A stretch of DNA of 35,231 nucleotides from positions 1-35,231 of the forward strand of contig NZ_APNK01000038.1 in the NCBI RefSeq assembly GCF_000732535.1, read 5' to 3'. Both the position numbers and the translations under genes were made by a program. This DNA is from Salinisphaera hydrothermalis C41B8 (GTDB lineage Bacteria; Pseudomonadota; Gammaproteobacteria; Nevskiales; Salinisphaeraceae). Below, in pieces: positions 7,652-15,495 of the stretch; the first letter of the stretch is position 1; every line of letters starts with the position of its first letter. The notes under the pieces are model-generated. The model saw only the letters and a list, made by a program, of their open reading frames with translations, had not been told where the DNA came from and searched no databases.

Positions 7652-10432
7652 GTGCCGCTATCCTGGAACGACATTCGCGCAAACGCCACGAGCTTTGCCC
7701 ACGATTGGGCCGATGCCGCCAACGAACGCGCCGATGCGCAAACCTTCTGGAACGAGTTCTTCGAGGTGTTCGGCATCAAGCGGCGCCAGGTGGCAACCTT
7801 CGAAAAGCATGTCCAGAAATTCGGCGACGCCAGCGCCCACGGGAATGGGTTTATCGACTGCTTTTGGCCCGGCACGCTGATCGCCGAACATAAATCGCGT
7901 GGCAAGGATCTCGACTCGGCGTTCATCCAGGCCGTGGACTACACCGCCTATCTCAAGCCGCGCGACCTGCCGCAGTACATCGTTGTTTCCGACTTCGCGC
8001 GCATCCGACTGCACGACCTCGTTAACGACGAGGAACACGAATTCGCTTTGGCCGAACTGCCGCGCCAGATCAAACGCTTCGGCTTCATCGCCGGCTACAA
8101 GCCGCAGGTGCTGCGCGCGGAAGACCCCGTCAACGTCGATGCCGCTGAGCGCATGGGAAAGCTGCACGACGCGCTCAAGGCCTCCGGCTATACCGGCCAC
8201 AAGCTGGAGATGCTGCTTGTGCGCCTGCTGTTCTGCCTGTTCGCCGAAGACACCGGCATCTTTCAGCCCGCGCAGGCGTTCCGGCTGTGGCTAGAGGAGC
8301 GTACCGCCGAAGACGGTAGTGATCTTGGCTCCAAGATCGCGCATGTGTTCCAGATACTCGACACGCCGCACCAACAGCGCCAGAAGAGCCTCGACGAACA
8401 GCTGGCGGCGTTTCCCTACGTCAACGGCGACCTATTCACGGAAACGCTGCCGATCCCGGCTTTTGATCGCGATATGCGCGACGCGCTACTCGACGCCTGT
8501 GGATTGGATTGGAGCCAGATTAGCCCAGCGGTGTTTGGCGCAATGTTCCAGTCGATTATGGACAGTGAGGCGCGGCGCAATCTAGGCGCACACTACACCA
8601 GCGAACAGAACATCGAAAAGCTCATCAAGCCATTGTTCCTTGACGAATTGCGCGCCGAGTTCGAGCGCGTCAAGCACAATCGCAACCGGCTGTTCGAGTT
8701 TCACAAAAAGCTGCGCACGCTGACCTTTCTCGACCCCGCCTGCGGCTGCGGCAATTTCCTCGTCGTCACTTATCGCGCGCTGCGCGAACTGGAACTGGAC
8801 GTACTGCGCGCCGCGTCCACCGGCTCCGGCCAGCTATCGCTGGACGTACACGGCTTCATTAACATCGACGTGGACCAGTTCTTCGGCATCGAGATCGAGG
8901 AATTCCCGGCGCGCATTGCCGAGGTCGCGCTCTGGCTTACCGACCACCAGATGAACGTCAAGGTCGGCGAGGAATTCGGCATGTACTTCGCGCGTATCCC
9001 GCTACGCGCCACGCCGCATATTCATAACGCCAATGCGCTGCGGCTGGATTGGGAGGACGTGGTTCCGAAGGAGCGGTTGAGTTACATCCTTGGGAATCCA
9101 CCGTTTGGTGGGAAGCGCTATCAATCGAAGTTCCAGAAAGCGGATCTTCAAAGTGTGACCGGGCATATCAAAGGGAGCGGAACGCTCGATTTCGTGACCG
9201 GTTGGTTCGTGAAAGCCAGCGAGCTTTTGGCCCGTGAACCCGATCGAGCAGCAGGTCGTCCACCAATCCGATGTGCATTCGTATCTACGAACTCAATTGC
9301 GCAGGGCGAGCAGGTCAGTCTGCTATGGCCCGAGATGCTACGGCGTGGCGTGAAGATCCAGTTCGCGCACCGTACATTCCGGTGGAGTAACGAAGCACGT
9401 GGCAAAGCTGCGGTGCATTGCATCATCGTTGGCTTTGGCCTGGACGACACGTCTCAGAAGATCCTGTTCGAATACGACGATATAAACGGACTTCCACAAG
9501 GCAAGCCGGTCAAGAACATCAATCCCTACCTTGTAGATGCGCCGGATGTTGTTATTGCCAGCCGCCGCCAGCCGATCTGTAATGTGCCGCACGTCTCTTT
9601 CGGAAGCATGCCGAACGATGGCGGTAATCTCATTCTGAGTGATGTAGAAAAGGCGGAGCTGCTTATCTGCGAACCTAGCGCCGAAAGCTGGGTTCAGCGC
9701 TATCTAGGCAGTGAGGAGTTTCTGCATGACATCAAACGATGGTGTCTCTGGTTAGAAGACTTGCCACCGGCGCGGCTGAAGGAGTTACCGAGGGTCCGGG
9801 AGCGCGTACAGGCGGTTCGAAATAAACGTTTGGAAAGTAGCCGCCTAGCAACTCAAAGGTTGGCCGACGTGCCGACGCTATTCGGGGAAAACCGGCAACC
9901 GGAAGGCCCTTACCTTGCTATCCCGAAGACGTCCTCGGAGCGCAGGCCATACCTGCCGATCGCGTTCCGGGATTCAGAGATAGCAAGTACAGAGCTGTTC
10001 ACTATCCCAGACGCGAAAATTTTTCATTTCGGCATCATTACTTCGATGATGCATGCTGCTTGGATGCGCTATACCTGCGGTCGCCTGAAAAGCGATTTCC
10101 GGTATTCCGCCGGCCTTGTCTACAACAACTTCCCGTGGCCTCAGGATCTCTCGCATAATCAGTGCGAAGCGGTCGAAGCCGCCGCGACGGTCGTGCTCGA
10201 CGCCCGCGCGCAGTTCCCAGACGCCACGCTCGCCGATCTCTACGATCCGCTCACCATGCCGCCCGCGCTGCTCAAGGCGCATCGCAAACTCGATCGCGCC
10301 GTGGACGCGGCTTACGCGCGCAAAAAGTTCTCCGGCGACGCCGACCGGGTCGCGTTTCTGTTCGAGGAATACGCCAAACTCACGCAGCTACCGGAAAAAA
10401 GGCCGGCAGCCAAACAGCGCCGGCGCGGGTAG
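7652..10432 (+). CDS. MmeI-like Type IIL fused restriction endonuclease / DNA methyltransferase
   Basis: The 926-residue product is a single-chain restriction-modification enzyme close in plan and length to MmeI (919 residues). Residues 69-81 carry the endonuclease signature D-x9-E-x-K (Asp69, Glu79, Lys81). A helical connector (about 155-320) leads into a gamma-class adenine methyltransferase, with motif I LDPACGCGNFL (360-370) and motif IV NPPF (482-485). A target-recognition region follows, and the C-terminus holds RLKSDFRYSAGLVYNNFPWP (811-830), typical of the family, plus a helical tail. It should methylate one strand of a short asymmetric site and cut about two helical turns away. GTG start is supported by GAGAGG at 7641-7646. 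Codon use changes between about 9055 and 10130, suggesting an exchanged recognition region. The recognition sequence cannot be read by eye. No separate methyltransferase or specificity subunit is present, as expected. Confidence 0.92.
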   Translation: MPLSWNDIRANATSFAHDWADAANERADAQTFWNEFFEVFGIKRRQVATFEKHVQKFGDASAHGNGFIDCFWPGTLIAEHKSRGKDLDSAFIQAVDYTAYLKPRDLPQYIVVSDFARIRLHDLVNDEEHEFALAELPRQIKRFGFIAGYKPQVLRAEDPVNVDAAERMGKLHDALKASGYTGHKLEMLLVRLLFCLFAEDTGIFQPAQAFRLWLEERTAEDGSDLGSKIAHVFQILDTPHQQRQKSLDEQLAAFPYVNGDLFTETLPIPAFDRDMRDALLDACGLDWSQISPAVFGAMFQSIMDSEARRNLGAHYTSEQNIEKLIKPLFLDELRAEFERVKHNRNRLFEFHKKLRTLTFLDPACGCGNFLVVTYRALRELELDVLRAASTGSGQLSLDVHGFINIDVDQFFGIEIEEFPARIAEVALWLTDHQMNVKVGEEFGMYFARIPLRATPHIHNANALRLDWEDVVPKERLSYILGNPPFGGKRYQSKFQKADLQSVTGHIKGSGTLDFVTGWFVKASELLAREPDRAAGRPPIRCAFVSTNSIAQGEQVSLLWPEMLRRGVKIQFAHRTFRWSNEARGKAAVHCIIVGFGLDDTSQKILFEYDDINGLPQGKPVKNINPYLVDAPDVVIASRRQPICNVPHVSFGSMPNDGGNLILSDVEKAELLICEPSAESWVQRYLGSEEFLHDIKRWCLWLEDLPPARLKELPRVRERVQAVRNKRLESSRLATQRLADVPTLFGENRQPEGPYLAIPKTSSERRPYLPIAFRDSEIASTELFTIPDAKIFHFGIITSMMHAAWMRYTCGRLKSDFRYSAGLVYNNFPWPQDLSHNQCEAVEAAATVVLDARAQFPDATLADLYDPLTMPPALLKAHRKLDRAVDAAYARKKFSGDADRVAFLFEEYAKLTQLPEKRPAAKQRRRG

Positions 10433-10533
10433 TCCGACAAACTCACGAGGCTGTGAGTCACGCGTAAGAGCTTCGAATAATCGTATTAGGGGCGCGAGGA
10501 TAGCGGCCGCTAAGCTGGACCGGTTCCGAGCTA

Positions 10534-10700
10534 CTAGTGTCCTGTCTCGCAAGTAACCTTGCACTGCGCGCGGTGGCCGACGCGTCTGCCCGCGTTGCGA
10601 AAACCAGCCGTATGGGCCGATACGACTGGGTCTCGCGCCTTGCCAGCCAGGCCGACCGCTCACGCTCGTTTGATAAGAAGCTTACGAGACAGGACACTAG
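10534..10700. mobile_element. 159-bp MITE with CTAG target duplications
   Basis: CTAG at 10534-10537 and 10697-10700 flanks a 159-bp element (10538-10696) whose ends are inverted repeats: TGTCCTGTCTCG followed by C/T then AAG (15 of 16 positions match). The interior has short readings in several frames but nothing I recognise as coding. It is probably a deletion derivative of a transposon that inserts at CTAG, a preference shared with the IS481-type element at the end of this window, though the terminal repeats of the two differ. The right CTAG supplies the stop codon of the gene ending at 10697; the reconstructed empty site would give the same stop, so the gene was not truncated. I see nothing in 10433-10533. 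Confidence 0.8.
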
Positions 10701-11815
10701 TTGCGGGTTGTGTAGGAAAATCCGCCGATTGTATCTTTCGAAGTCACCGTAATTGGCTGCGCCTCAATATGCGAACGAATCGAGACCTGTTGTGAGAAGG
10801 CGGAAATTCGGCCTGCTACGCTCCACACGTACTCGAGCCCATCCACGCCGTACCCTTCTTGTCGAGCCATCATTAGGTATGACTGCTGGAGCTCGTCGAA
10901 GGATTTGTGATCGGCGGCACTTGACCGAGCTTGCTTCACGCTAATTGGATCACCGGGAATGGGGCACCGGATCGCGGGGATTCTTCGGTCGCCATTGAAC
11001 GGGGCCAAATACGATTGCGCGAACAGGCGAGCCTCTGCGTGCTCTAACGGGGCGGAATGCACGACGATATTTCGATAGGCGTTAAGAACCGCGAGCCACC
11101 CGTTGGTGTTTTCATCAGTCGCCTCCCATAGTTCACTAGCTATCCCGCCCTCGTTCTTATGCGGGCCTAGCACTTTGTACCGGAACTGTCCCATATCTTT
11201 AAACCTGCCAAAATCACCAGATTCTTTTGGCAGTATAAATTTCGCAATAAAATCCGCTAGATAGTCTCGAAGTATGCATGCATCTATTAAGAACGAGTGA
11301 AGCGCCAAATACATCTGCGCTGTAAACCCATCTTCGAACTTACCCCCGTCTGTGAAGGAACCAGAAGCTAGCTTACCGACCAGCTGGTTATGGTATGCCT
11401 GAGATACCTCAAAGAGCCGCCAAGATAGGGTTCGCAACTGGTAGCGGATTCGTCTCGACAAGTCCCACTCAAGCGCCAACTTTCTCTGATGAGCCACGTG
11501 CGCGATTTCGGCCCACTTTTGCGCACTGTCGTCGCAGCACCACGTAGAGGTAAACCGGCGAAGATAGGGTTTCCACTCGGGCGGCTCTTCGCCCGTAGCC
11601 TGCATTTGGTGTGAATAAAACTCGACGCCGACAGGTTCTAGCCCGGCCCAGTGCGCGTCGTGAAACAACTTCGCGTATGTATCGGTCTCAAAGCTCGCCT
11701 GCTCGCCTACTAAGGGCTTAGGGTGGACCACCGCTCGGGGGCCGAGTTCGTTAACAAGACGCCCGCCACCGAGCAGATGAACGACTCGCATAGCCGGCCA
11801 GTTCGTATTCGGCAC
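10697..11815 (-). CDS. HEPN-motif protein, putative defence or toxin-type gene
   Basis: The 372-residue protein does not belong to a family I can name with certainty. Residues 140-260 are helical, with LHSFLIDACILRDYLADFI and then AYRNIVVHS, where Arg248 and His253 form the R-x4-H motif of HEPN ribonucleases. The N-terminal 130 residues are Trp-rich (WPAM, HWAGLE, PPEWKPY, STWCCDD) with no recognised motif. GTG start at 11815 is supported by AGGAAG a few bases upstream. Base composition is visibly lower in GC than the core genes, suggesting transfer. It lies convergent with the MmeI-like gene, with only the MITE between, and belongs to the same accessory island. HEPN proteins often act as abortive-infection RNases, but some are inactive, and a structural non-RNase HEPN protein is also possible. 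Confidence 0.7.
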   Translation of the reverse strand: MPNTNWPAMRVVHLLGGGRLVNELGPRAVVHPKPLVGEQASFETDTYAKLFHDAHWAGLEPVGVEFYSHQMQATGEEPPEWKPYLRRFTSTWCCDDSAQKWAEIAHVAHQRKLALEWDLSRRIRYQLRTLSWRLFEVSQAYHNQLVGKLASGSFTDGGKFEDGFTAQMYLALHSFLIDACILRDYLADFIAKFILPKESGDFGRFKDMGQFRYKVLGPHKNEGGIASELWEATDENTNGWLAVLNAYRNIVVHSAPLEHAEARLFAQSYLAPFNGDRRIPAIRCPIPGDPISVKQARSSAADHKSFDELQQSYLMMARQEGYGVDGLEYVWSVAGRISAFSQQVSIRSHIEAQPITVTSKDTIGGFSYTTRN

Positions 11816-11878
11816 TAAACTTCCTGCAGTTCTCGATCATGTATAGCCCCGATACTGCCAACGAAACGGTCCGCAGTA

Positions 11879-11905
11879 ATAGGGGACAGACCATAGGGGA
11901 CAGAC
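11879..11905. repeat. Tandem GGGGACAGAC repeat
   Basis: ATAGGGGACAGAC occurs at 11879-11891 and again at 11893-11905, a 14-bp period. A related GGGACAGACCACGG lies at 12070-12083. Such GGGGACAGACC tracts are common near transposon scars; here they border the IS3-type remnant. Confidence 0.5.
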
Positions 11906-11936
11906 TGAGCTGGTCCAGTTCCCACGGAGAGATTAA

Positions 11937-12060
11937 TCAAGCCACAGTTTGATGGCTTTTCTCTACATCTAACGGTGTTCGATAGCCAAGCGTTTGATGG
12001 ATCCGCTGACGGTTATAGAACACTTCGATGTAATCGAAGATGGCGGTCCGAGCTGCGTCC
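11937..12060 (-). pseudogene. 3' remnant of an IS3-family transposase (OrfB)
   Basis: Read on the minus strand, this stretch encodes ARTAIFDYIEVFYNRQRIHQ followed by TLGYRTPLDVEKSHQTVA and a stop. This is the conserved C-terminal end of IS3-family integrase-type transposases (FYNRxRxHxxLGYxxP). A TAG interrupts the frame at 12060-12062, and upstream sequence no longer matches, so only the last 40 or so codons survive. The bases at 11911-11930 (TGGTCCAGTTCCCAC) may be the former IS end. The stretch 12063-12251 shows nothing else I can assign. Confidence 0.8.
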
Positions 12061-12251
12061 TATTCGTTCGGGACAGACCACGGTTTCTGTTCGACGCAAA
12101 ACGCCCGAACGTTCACATTCGTGGTGTGTCCCTGATTCCGCCCGAATATTGTCAGCGGATGATGATCACTTCCACGTAGATGCTATCTGCGGCATCCACC
12201 CGAATACGAGCTCCGGTGATTACGCGCACGATGGGGCCGATGCCTGCCATG

Positions 12252-12866
12252 CTAGGGCTGTGATCGGTTCTGGCTCTCCATCGCCCGTCGTGCAACGATG
12301 CCTGCAACCGCGTCCCGAGCGATCAGAAGCAGGGCTTCCAGCGACGCGCCGTCCCGGGCCTGCACGGACATTCCTTGCTGCACAGCAAAGAGGAATGCGG
12401 CGAGACGCGCAGCCTCCTGCGGCGCCACCCACCGCTCGAGACCGAGGGCGATCCCCTTCTCCAGCCTCTTTCGCCGTGCAGCCAACTCCTGACAGAGATA
12501 CTCGTGTTCGGTGCCGGCCTCGATCAGGCCGGTCGAAATCATGCAGCCCGATTCTTCCGCCGTAACCGCGCGTGCCGCAGCTTCAAGCAATCCCGTAATC
12601 GCTTCCTCGAGGGTCGCGGTATCCCTCATGCCGTCTAGCGCGCCCGGAAGTTCCGCATAACGATCGAGGGCCTCGCGATAGAGGCCGGCCTTGCTGCCGA
12701 AGGCTGCGTAGAGACTGGGCGGCGCGATGCCGATCGCCTTCGTCAGGTTGGCGACGGAGACGCCCTCGTAGCCGTGACGTCGGAACAGACGCATGGCCGT
12801 CTCGACCGCTTCCGCGCGATCGAAACTGCGTGGCCTGGAGGATCGGCGTTTCGGCTGCTTATCCAT
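12252..12866 (-). CDS. TetR-family transcriptional repressor
   Basis: The 204-residue product begins at ATG 12866. The N-terminal domain has RAEAVETAMRLFRRHGYEGV then SVANLTKAIGIAPPSLYAAFGSKAGLYREAL, the classic TetR helix-turn-helix with SLYAAFGSK as recognition helix and turn. The C-terminal ligand domain includes GCMISTGLIEAG, RRKRLEKGIALGLERW and LFAVQQGMSVQARDGAS, resembling the COG1309 subgroup that controls small-molecule responses. It is divergent from the alpha/beta hydrolase gene at 12944, with a 77-bp shared intergenic region holding a palindromic operator. It most likely represses both itself and the hydrolase until an unknown ligand binds. Confidence 0.93.
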   Translation of the reverse strand: MDKQPKRRSSRPRSFDRAEAVETAMRLFRRHGYEGVSVANLTKAIGIAPPSLYAAFGSKAGLYREALDRYAELPGALDGMRDTATLEEAITGLLEAAARAVTAEESGCMISTGLIEAGTEHEYLCQELAARRKRLEKGIALGLERWVAPQEAARLAAFLFAVQQGMSVQARDGASLEALLLIARDAVAGIVARRAMESQNRSQP

Positions 12867-12928
12867 AGTGATCACTAAAAACAGCTTGACACCGCTTGTC
12901 AATAGAGCAAAGTGTATCGATCACTACA
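12866..12928. promoter_or_regulatory. Overlapping divergent promoters with TetR operator
   Basis: TTGACA (12886-12891) and its inverted copy TGTCAA (12897-12902) give face-to-face -35 boxes for the two divergent genes. A perfect 12-bp palindrome TAGTGATCACTA (12866-12877) lies at the leftward -10 position. The rightward -10 region (12912-12928) has the partly matching AGTGTATCGATCACTACA. Shared GATCACTA sequences at both -10 positions suggest one repressor switches both directions. Binding by the adjacent TetR protein is inferred. Confidence 0.65.
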
Positions 12929-12943
12929 GATAAGGATGATTGT

Positions 12944-13891
12944 ATGTCCCGCCTTCCTTTTCCCTCCGTTGACGGCTTCGGCTCCGTCCATGGAGTCCCC
13001 AGCTTGCCGCAGGGCTTCACCGAGGTCTTCGAAAGCTACAGGGTGCCCACTGGAGAGATCGACCTCCACGCCGTCATCGGTGGCGAAGGGCCACCGTTGC
13101 TGCTGCTCGGTGGATGGCCGCAGAACTGGTACATCTGGCGAGACGTGATGTTGCCGCTGTCCAGGCAGTTCACGCTGGTCGTGCCCGATCCGCGCGGTCT
13201 CGGTATCTCGGACAAGCCCGAAGGCGGCTATGATACGGGTACGATGGGGCGCGACCTATTTGGCCTTATGACGGCCCTCGGTCACGATCGCTTTGCGATG
13301 GTGGGCCATGACTGCGGCATGTGGACCGGATACGCGATGGCCGCTGATCATCCCGAACGGATCGCACGCATCGCCCTTGGTGAGGCGATCGTACCAGGGC
13401 TTGCGGTATCACCGCCGCTGATCGCTGACGAGCGGATGCTCAACGATTTCCTTTGGCACAACAATTTCTGCAGGGTACGGGGAATCAACGAGAAACTGGT
13501 GGCCGGTCGTGAGGAGATCTTCTTCGACTATCAATTTACCAAGATCCCGGTACCCAACCCCATCCCCGCTGACATCCGCGCCTTCTACATCGATCTGATC
13601 AAGCGCGATCGCGGCACCTTGCGAGCGAGCTTCGAATATTACCGCGCGATCGACGACGACATTCCGGCCAATCGCGAGCGGATGAAGACCCGCCTCGCGA
13701 TGCCTGTCCTCGGCTTTGCCGGCGAACTGGCCTGTGCCGGCGCGGTCGAAGATCAACTGCGCGAGGTGGCGAGCGACCTCTCCTGTCATGTTCTCCCAAG
13801 TTGTGGGCACTTCGTGCCGGAGGAGACCCCGGACGCGCTGCTCGCGCTCCTGGTGTCGTTCCTCGAACCTTACCGGACGGACTCTGCGTAG
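12944..13891 (+). CDS. Alpha/beta hydrolase, epoxide hydrolase / dehalogenase-like
   Basis: The 315-residue product has the core of the epoxide hydrolase / haloalkane dehalogenase group: LLLLGGWPQNWYIWR replaces the usual HGFP oxyanion segment, VPDPRGLGISDKP follows strand 4, and the nucleophile elbow is GHDCG with Asp123. The catalytic His is probably His289 in CGHFVPEE. An Asp nucleophile favours epoxide or halide chemistry over ester hydrolysis. No signal peptide is visible; it is probably cytoplasmic. AAGGAT lies just upstream of the ATG at 12944. It is divergently paired with the TetR regulator and probably induced by its substrate or a related compound. The substrate is unknown. Confidence 0.88.
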   Translation: MSRLPFPSVDGFGSVHGVPSLPQGFTEVFESYRVPTGEIDLHAVIGGEGPPLLLLGGWPQNWYIWRDVMLPLSRQFTLVVPDPRGLGISDKPEGGYDTGTMGRDLFGLMTALGHDRFAMVGHDCGMWTGYAMAADHPERIARIALGEAIVPGLAVSPPLIADERMLNDFLWHNNFCRVRGINEKLVAGREEIFFDYQFTKIPVPNPIPADIRAFYIDLIKRDRGTLRASFEYYRAIDDDIPANRERMKTRLAMPVLGFAGELACAGAVEDQLREVASDLSCHVLPSCGHFVPEETPDALLALLVSFLEPYRTDSA

Positions 13892-14464
13892 GTGGCAATG
13901 GGTGGCGGCACCTTCCGCCGGCCCAACGTCGCCGTATCCGTAGCCACACCTGACCTGCTGAAGACGGCATCGCGTGCCTCTTACAAGAGGATTTCAGGAG
14001 CGGGCAAACTGCACGAGCCCTGATCACGACCCGGGACCACAAGGAAAATCGCGGCGTAATGGGGTAGCCCCAATGCTGTTCACGTAGTGAGATCAGTTAT
14101 CAAGTAACCAGCACACGACTGAGACCGCGTGGCGGGTAAGGCATCGACGTTGGGCGGACCGATTCGGATTGCGGATTGCCTGAGTCTCGGGCTGCTCGTC
14201 TATCGCAATAGGGAGCAGACCAGAATGGCGCTAAATAGGCTTGACTTAGCGCCACTCTGGATCGACCAAGGTTTTCAAATAACGCGCGCGAACGTTAAAA
14301 AGCTTGCTTTATCCTGGATTTCGTAGGCTCGGCGGTTACGCAGTGGGTGTGAGCAGCGCCGGGTTGGCATTTTCTCGGCGGGACTGGCGTACGGAATGTT
14401 TAGAGCCCGAGCCGGCCGGAGCGTATCCGCACGCTCCGGCCGAGCACAGCTTTACGGCGCGTTT
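13892..14464. other. Intergenic region without recognised gene
   Basis: This 573-bp stretch holds one strong hairpin (14220-14260, listed separately) and no coding reading I trust. A 65-codon reading at 14129-14326 overlaps the hairpin and lacks a good ribosome binding site. GGCCGGAGCGTATCCGCACGCTCCGGCC near 14411-14438 forms another hairpin (arms GGCCGGAGCGT / ACGCTCCGGCC) 26 bp after the stop of the minus-strand gene at 14465, and may serve as its terminator although it lacks a clear T-run. Confidence 0.6.
14220..14260. repeat. Long hairpin of unknown function
   Basis: Arms 14220-14234 (CCAGAATGGCGCTAA) and 14246-14260 (TTAGCGCCACTCTGG) match at 14 of 15 positions around an 11-nt loop. No T-run follows, so it is not a classical terminator. 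It could be an IS end scar, an RNA element or a REP-type repeat. Confidence 0.7.
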
Positions 14465-15163
14465 TTACCGGTTCGCGTTTTGAAGCCAATCGCGGAGCGC
14501 TTCGCCGACTTTCGTGGCCGATTGGGGGTTCTGCCCGGTGACTAGGCGGCCGTCGACCGTGACCTTTTCTTTCCAGTCGTCGGCTGCCTCGTGGTGCGCG
14601 CCGCGCTCGCTTAGGCGGCTGGCCAATAGGAAAGGCACCACGTTCTCGAGGCCGACGGCGTGTTCCTCCGAGTCGGTGAAGGCGCTGAGTTTCTTGTCGG
14701 ATACCAGGTAGCTGCCATCGCTGAGTTTGACGTTAACGAGCGCTGCCGGGCCGTGGCACACGGCACCCACGGCACCGCCGTTTTCGTAAATGGCGCGGGT
14801 CGCGCGCTGGATGGCGTCGCTATCGGGGAAGTCCCACATCGCGCCGTGGCCGCCGGCGAAAAAGATTGCGGAATAATCCGTGGGATTCACGTCCGCCAGT
14901 TTCTGCGTGCTGCGGATTGCGGCGCGAAAGGTATGGTTGTTCCAGTAGCGGGCATTGGTTTCGTCATCGAGATCGAATCCGTCGACCGGCGGCTCGCCGC
15001 CCTCGATGGAGGCGAAAGCCACCGGAATATCCGCCGCTTCCAGTACCGCGAGGGGGTGGGTCAGTTCGCCGAGGAAAAAGCCGGTCGGATCGCCGGTATC
15101 GCCCTTGGTGCCATGACTGGTCAGCACCATCAGTACCGGTTTCAGCGTCGAACTCTCGGCCAT
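14465..15163 (-). CDS. DJ-1/PfpI (Hsp31-type) class I glutamine amidotransferase-like protein
   Basis: The 232-residue product has the DJ-1/PfpI fold and the probable catalytic group Glu33 (GELTHP), Cys136 and His137 (GAVCHGPAAL), plus GGHGAMWDFPD at 104-114. This pattern is that of the Hsp31 / glutathione-independent glyoxalase III branch, which removes methylglyoxal or repairs glycated groups. ATG 15163 is preferred because AGGAGA sits just upstream of it and the conserved fold begins soon after. It stands alone between two gene-free stretches on the minus strand. Its presence among oxidoreductases fits an electrophile-detoxifying role, but the enzymatic activity is inferred from family features only. 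Confidence 0.9.
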   Translation of the reverse strand: MAESSTLKPVLMVLTSHGTKGDTGDPTGFFLGELTHPLAVLEAADIPVAFASIEGGEPPVDGFDLDDETNARYWNNHTFRAAIRSTQKLADVNPTDYSAIFFAGGHGAMWDFPDSDAIQRATRAIYENGGAVGAVCHGPAALVNVKLSDGSYLVSDKKLSAFTDSEEHAVGLENVVPFLLASRLSERGAHHEAADDWKEKVTVDGRLVTGQNPQSATKVGEALRDWLQNANR

Positions 15164-15495
15164 TGCAATCTCCTGTATGTTTGACCGCCGCATCGGATTT
15201 GCGGCGACGTCACATGTGTACGTGTTTTGTTGTGGCGGTGATCAGGGCGGATTCAAGTCGGCCCCGCATGCCGCGGCGGTCGTTTGGGATCGTCGATACC
15301 GGCGGACCGCTCAGCGGAAGCCGTGTTCGATGCCGAGGCTTAATAGGGAACCGAGCACGGTTCTGTGCACGTGATTCCGCGACAGGTCTTGTGTGCCGCG
15401 CTGCCTCTGGCCTCGGGTTGAAGCGCGACAACAGCCCATAGGCGTGCGTCGCGCCACGAACTCCCATTGAGGACAGCGCTCTCGGGAGCGCGCCG
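15164..15495. other. Intergenic region, nothing recognised
   Basis: The stretch separates the Hsp31-like gene from the sulfotransferase gene, both on the minus strand. It should carry the promoter of the Hsp31-like gene near 15180-15240 and the end of the sulfotransferase transcript. I see no convincing hairpin with T-run, repeat or coding region. Confidence 0.5.

Noticed and set aside
7652-10432. BREX PglX or Type I HsdM identity for the large methyltransferase
   Set aside because: The N-terminal D-x9-E-x-K nuclease motif, about 920-residue length and C-terminal FPWP region fit MmeI-like Type IIL enzymes; no brx or hsdR/hsdS genes are present.
10697-10701. Truncation of the HEPN gene by the MITE
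   Set aside because: Joining the flanks with one CTAG copy recreates the same AAC-TAG end, so the stop codon predates insertion.
14129-14326. 65-codon frame in the gene-free region
   Set aside because: It overlaps the long hairpin and has no good ribosome binding site or similarity I know.
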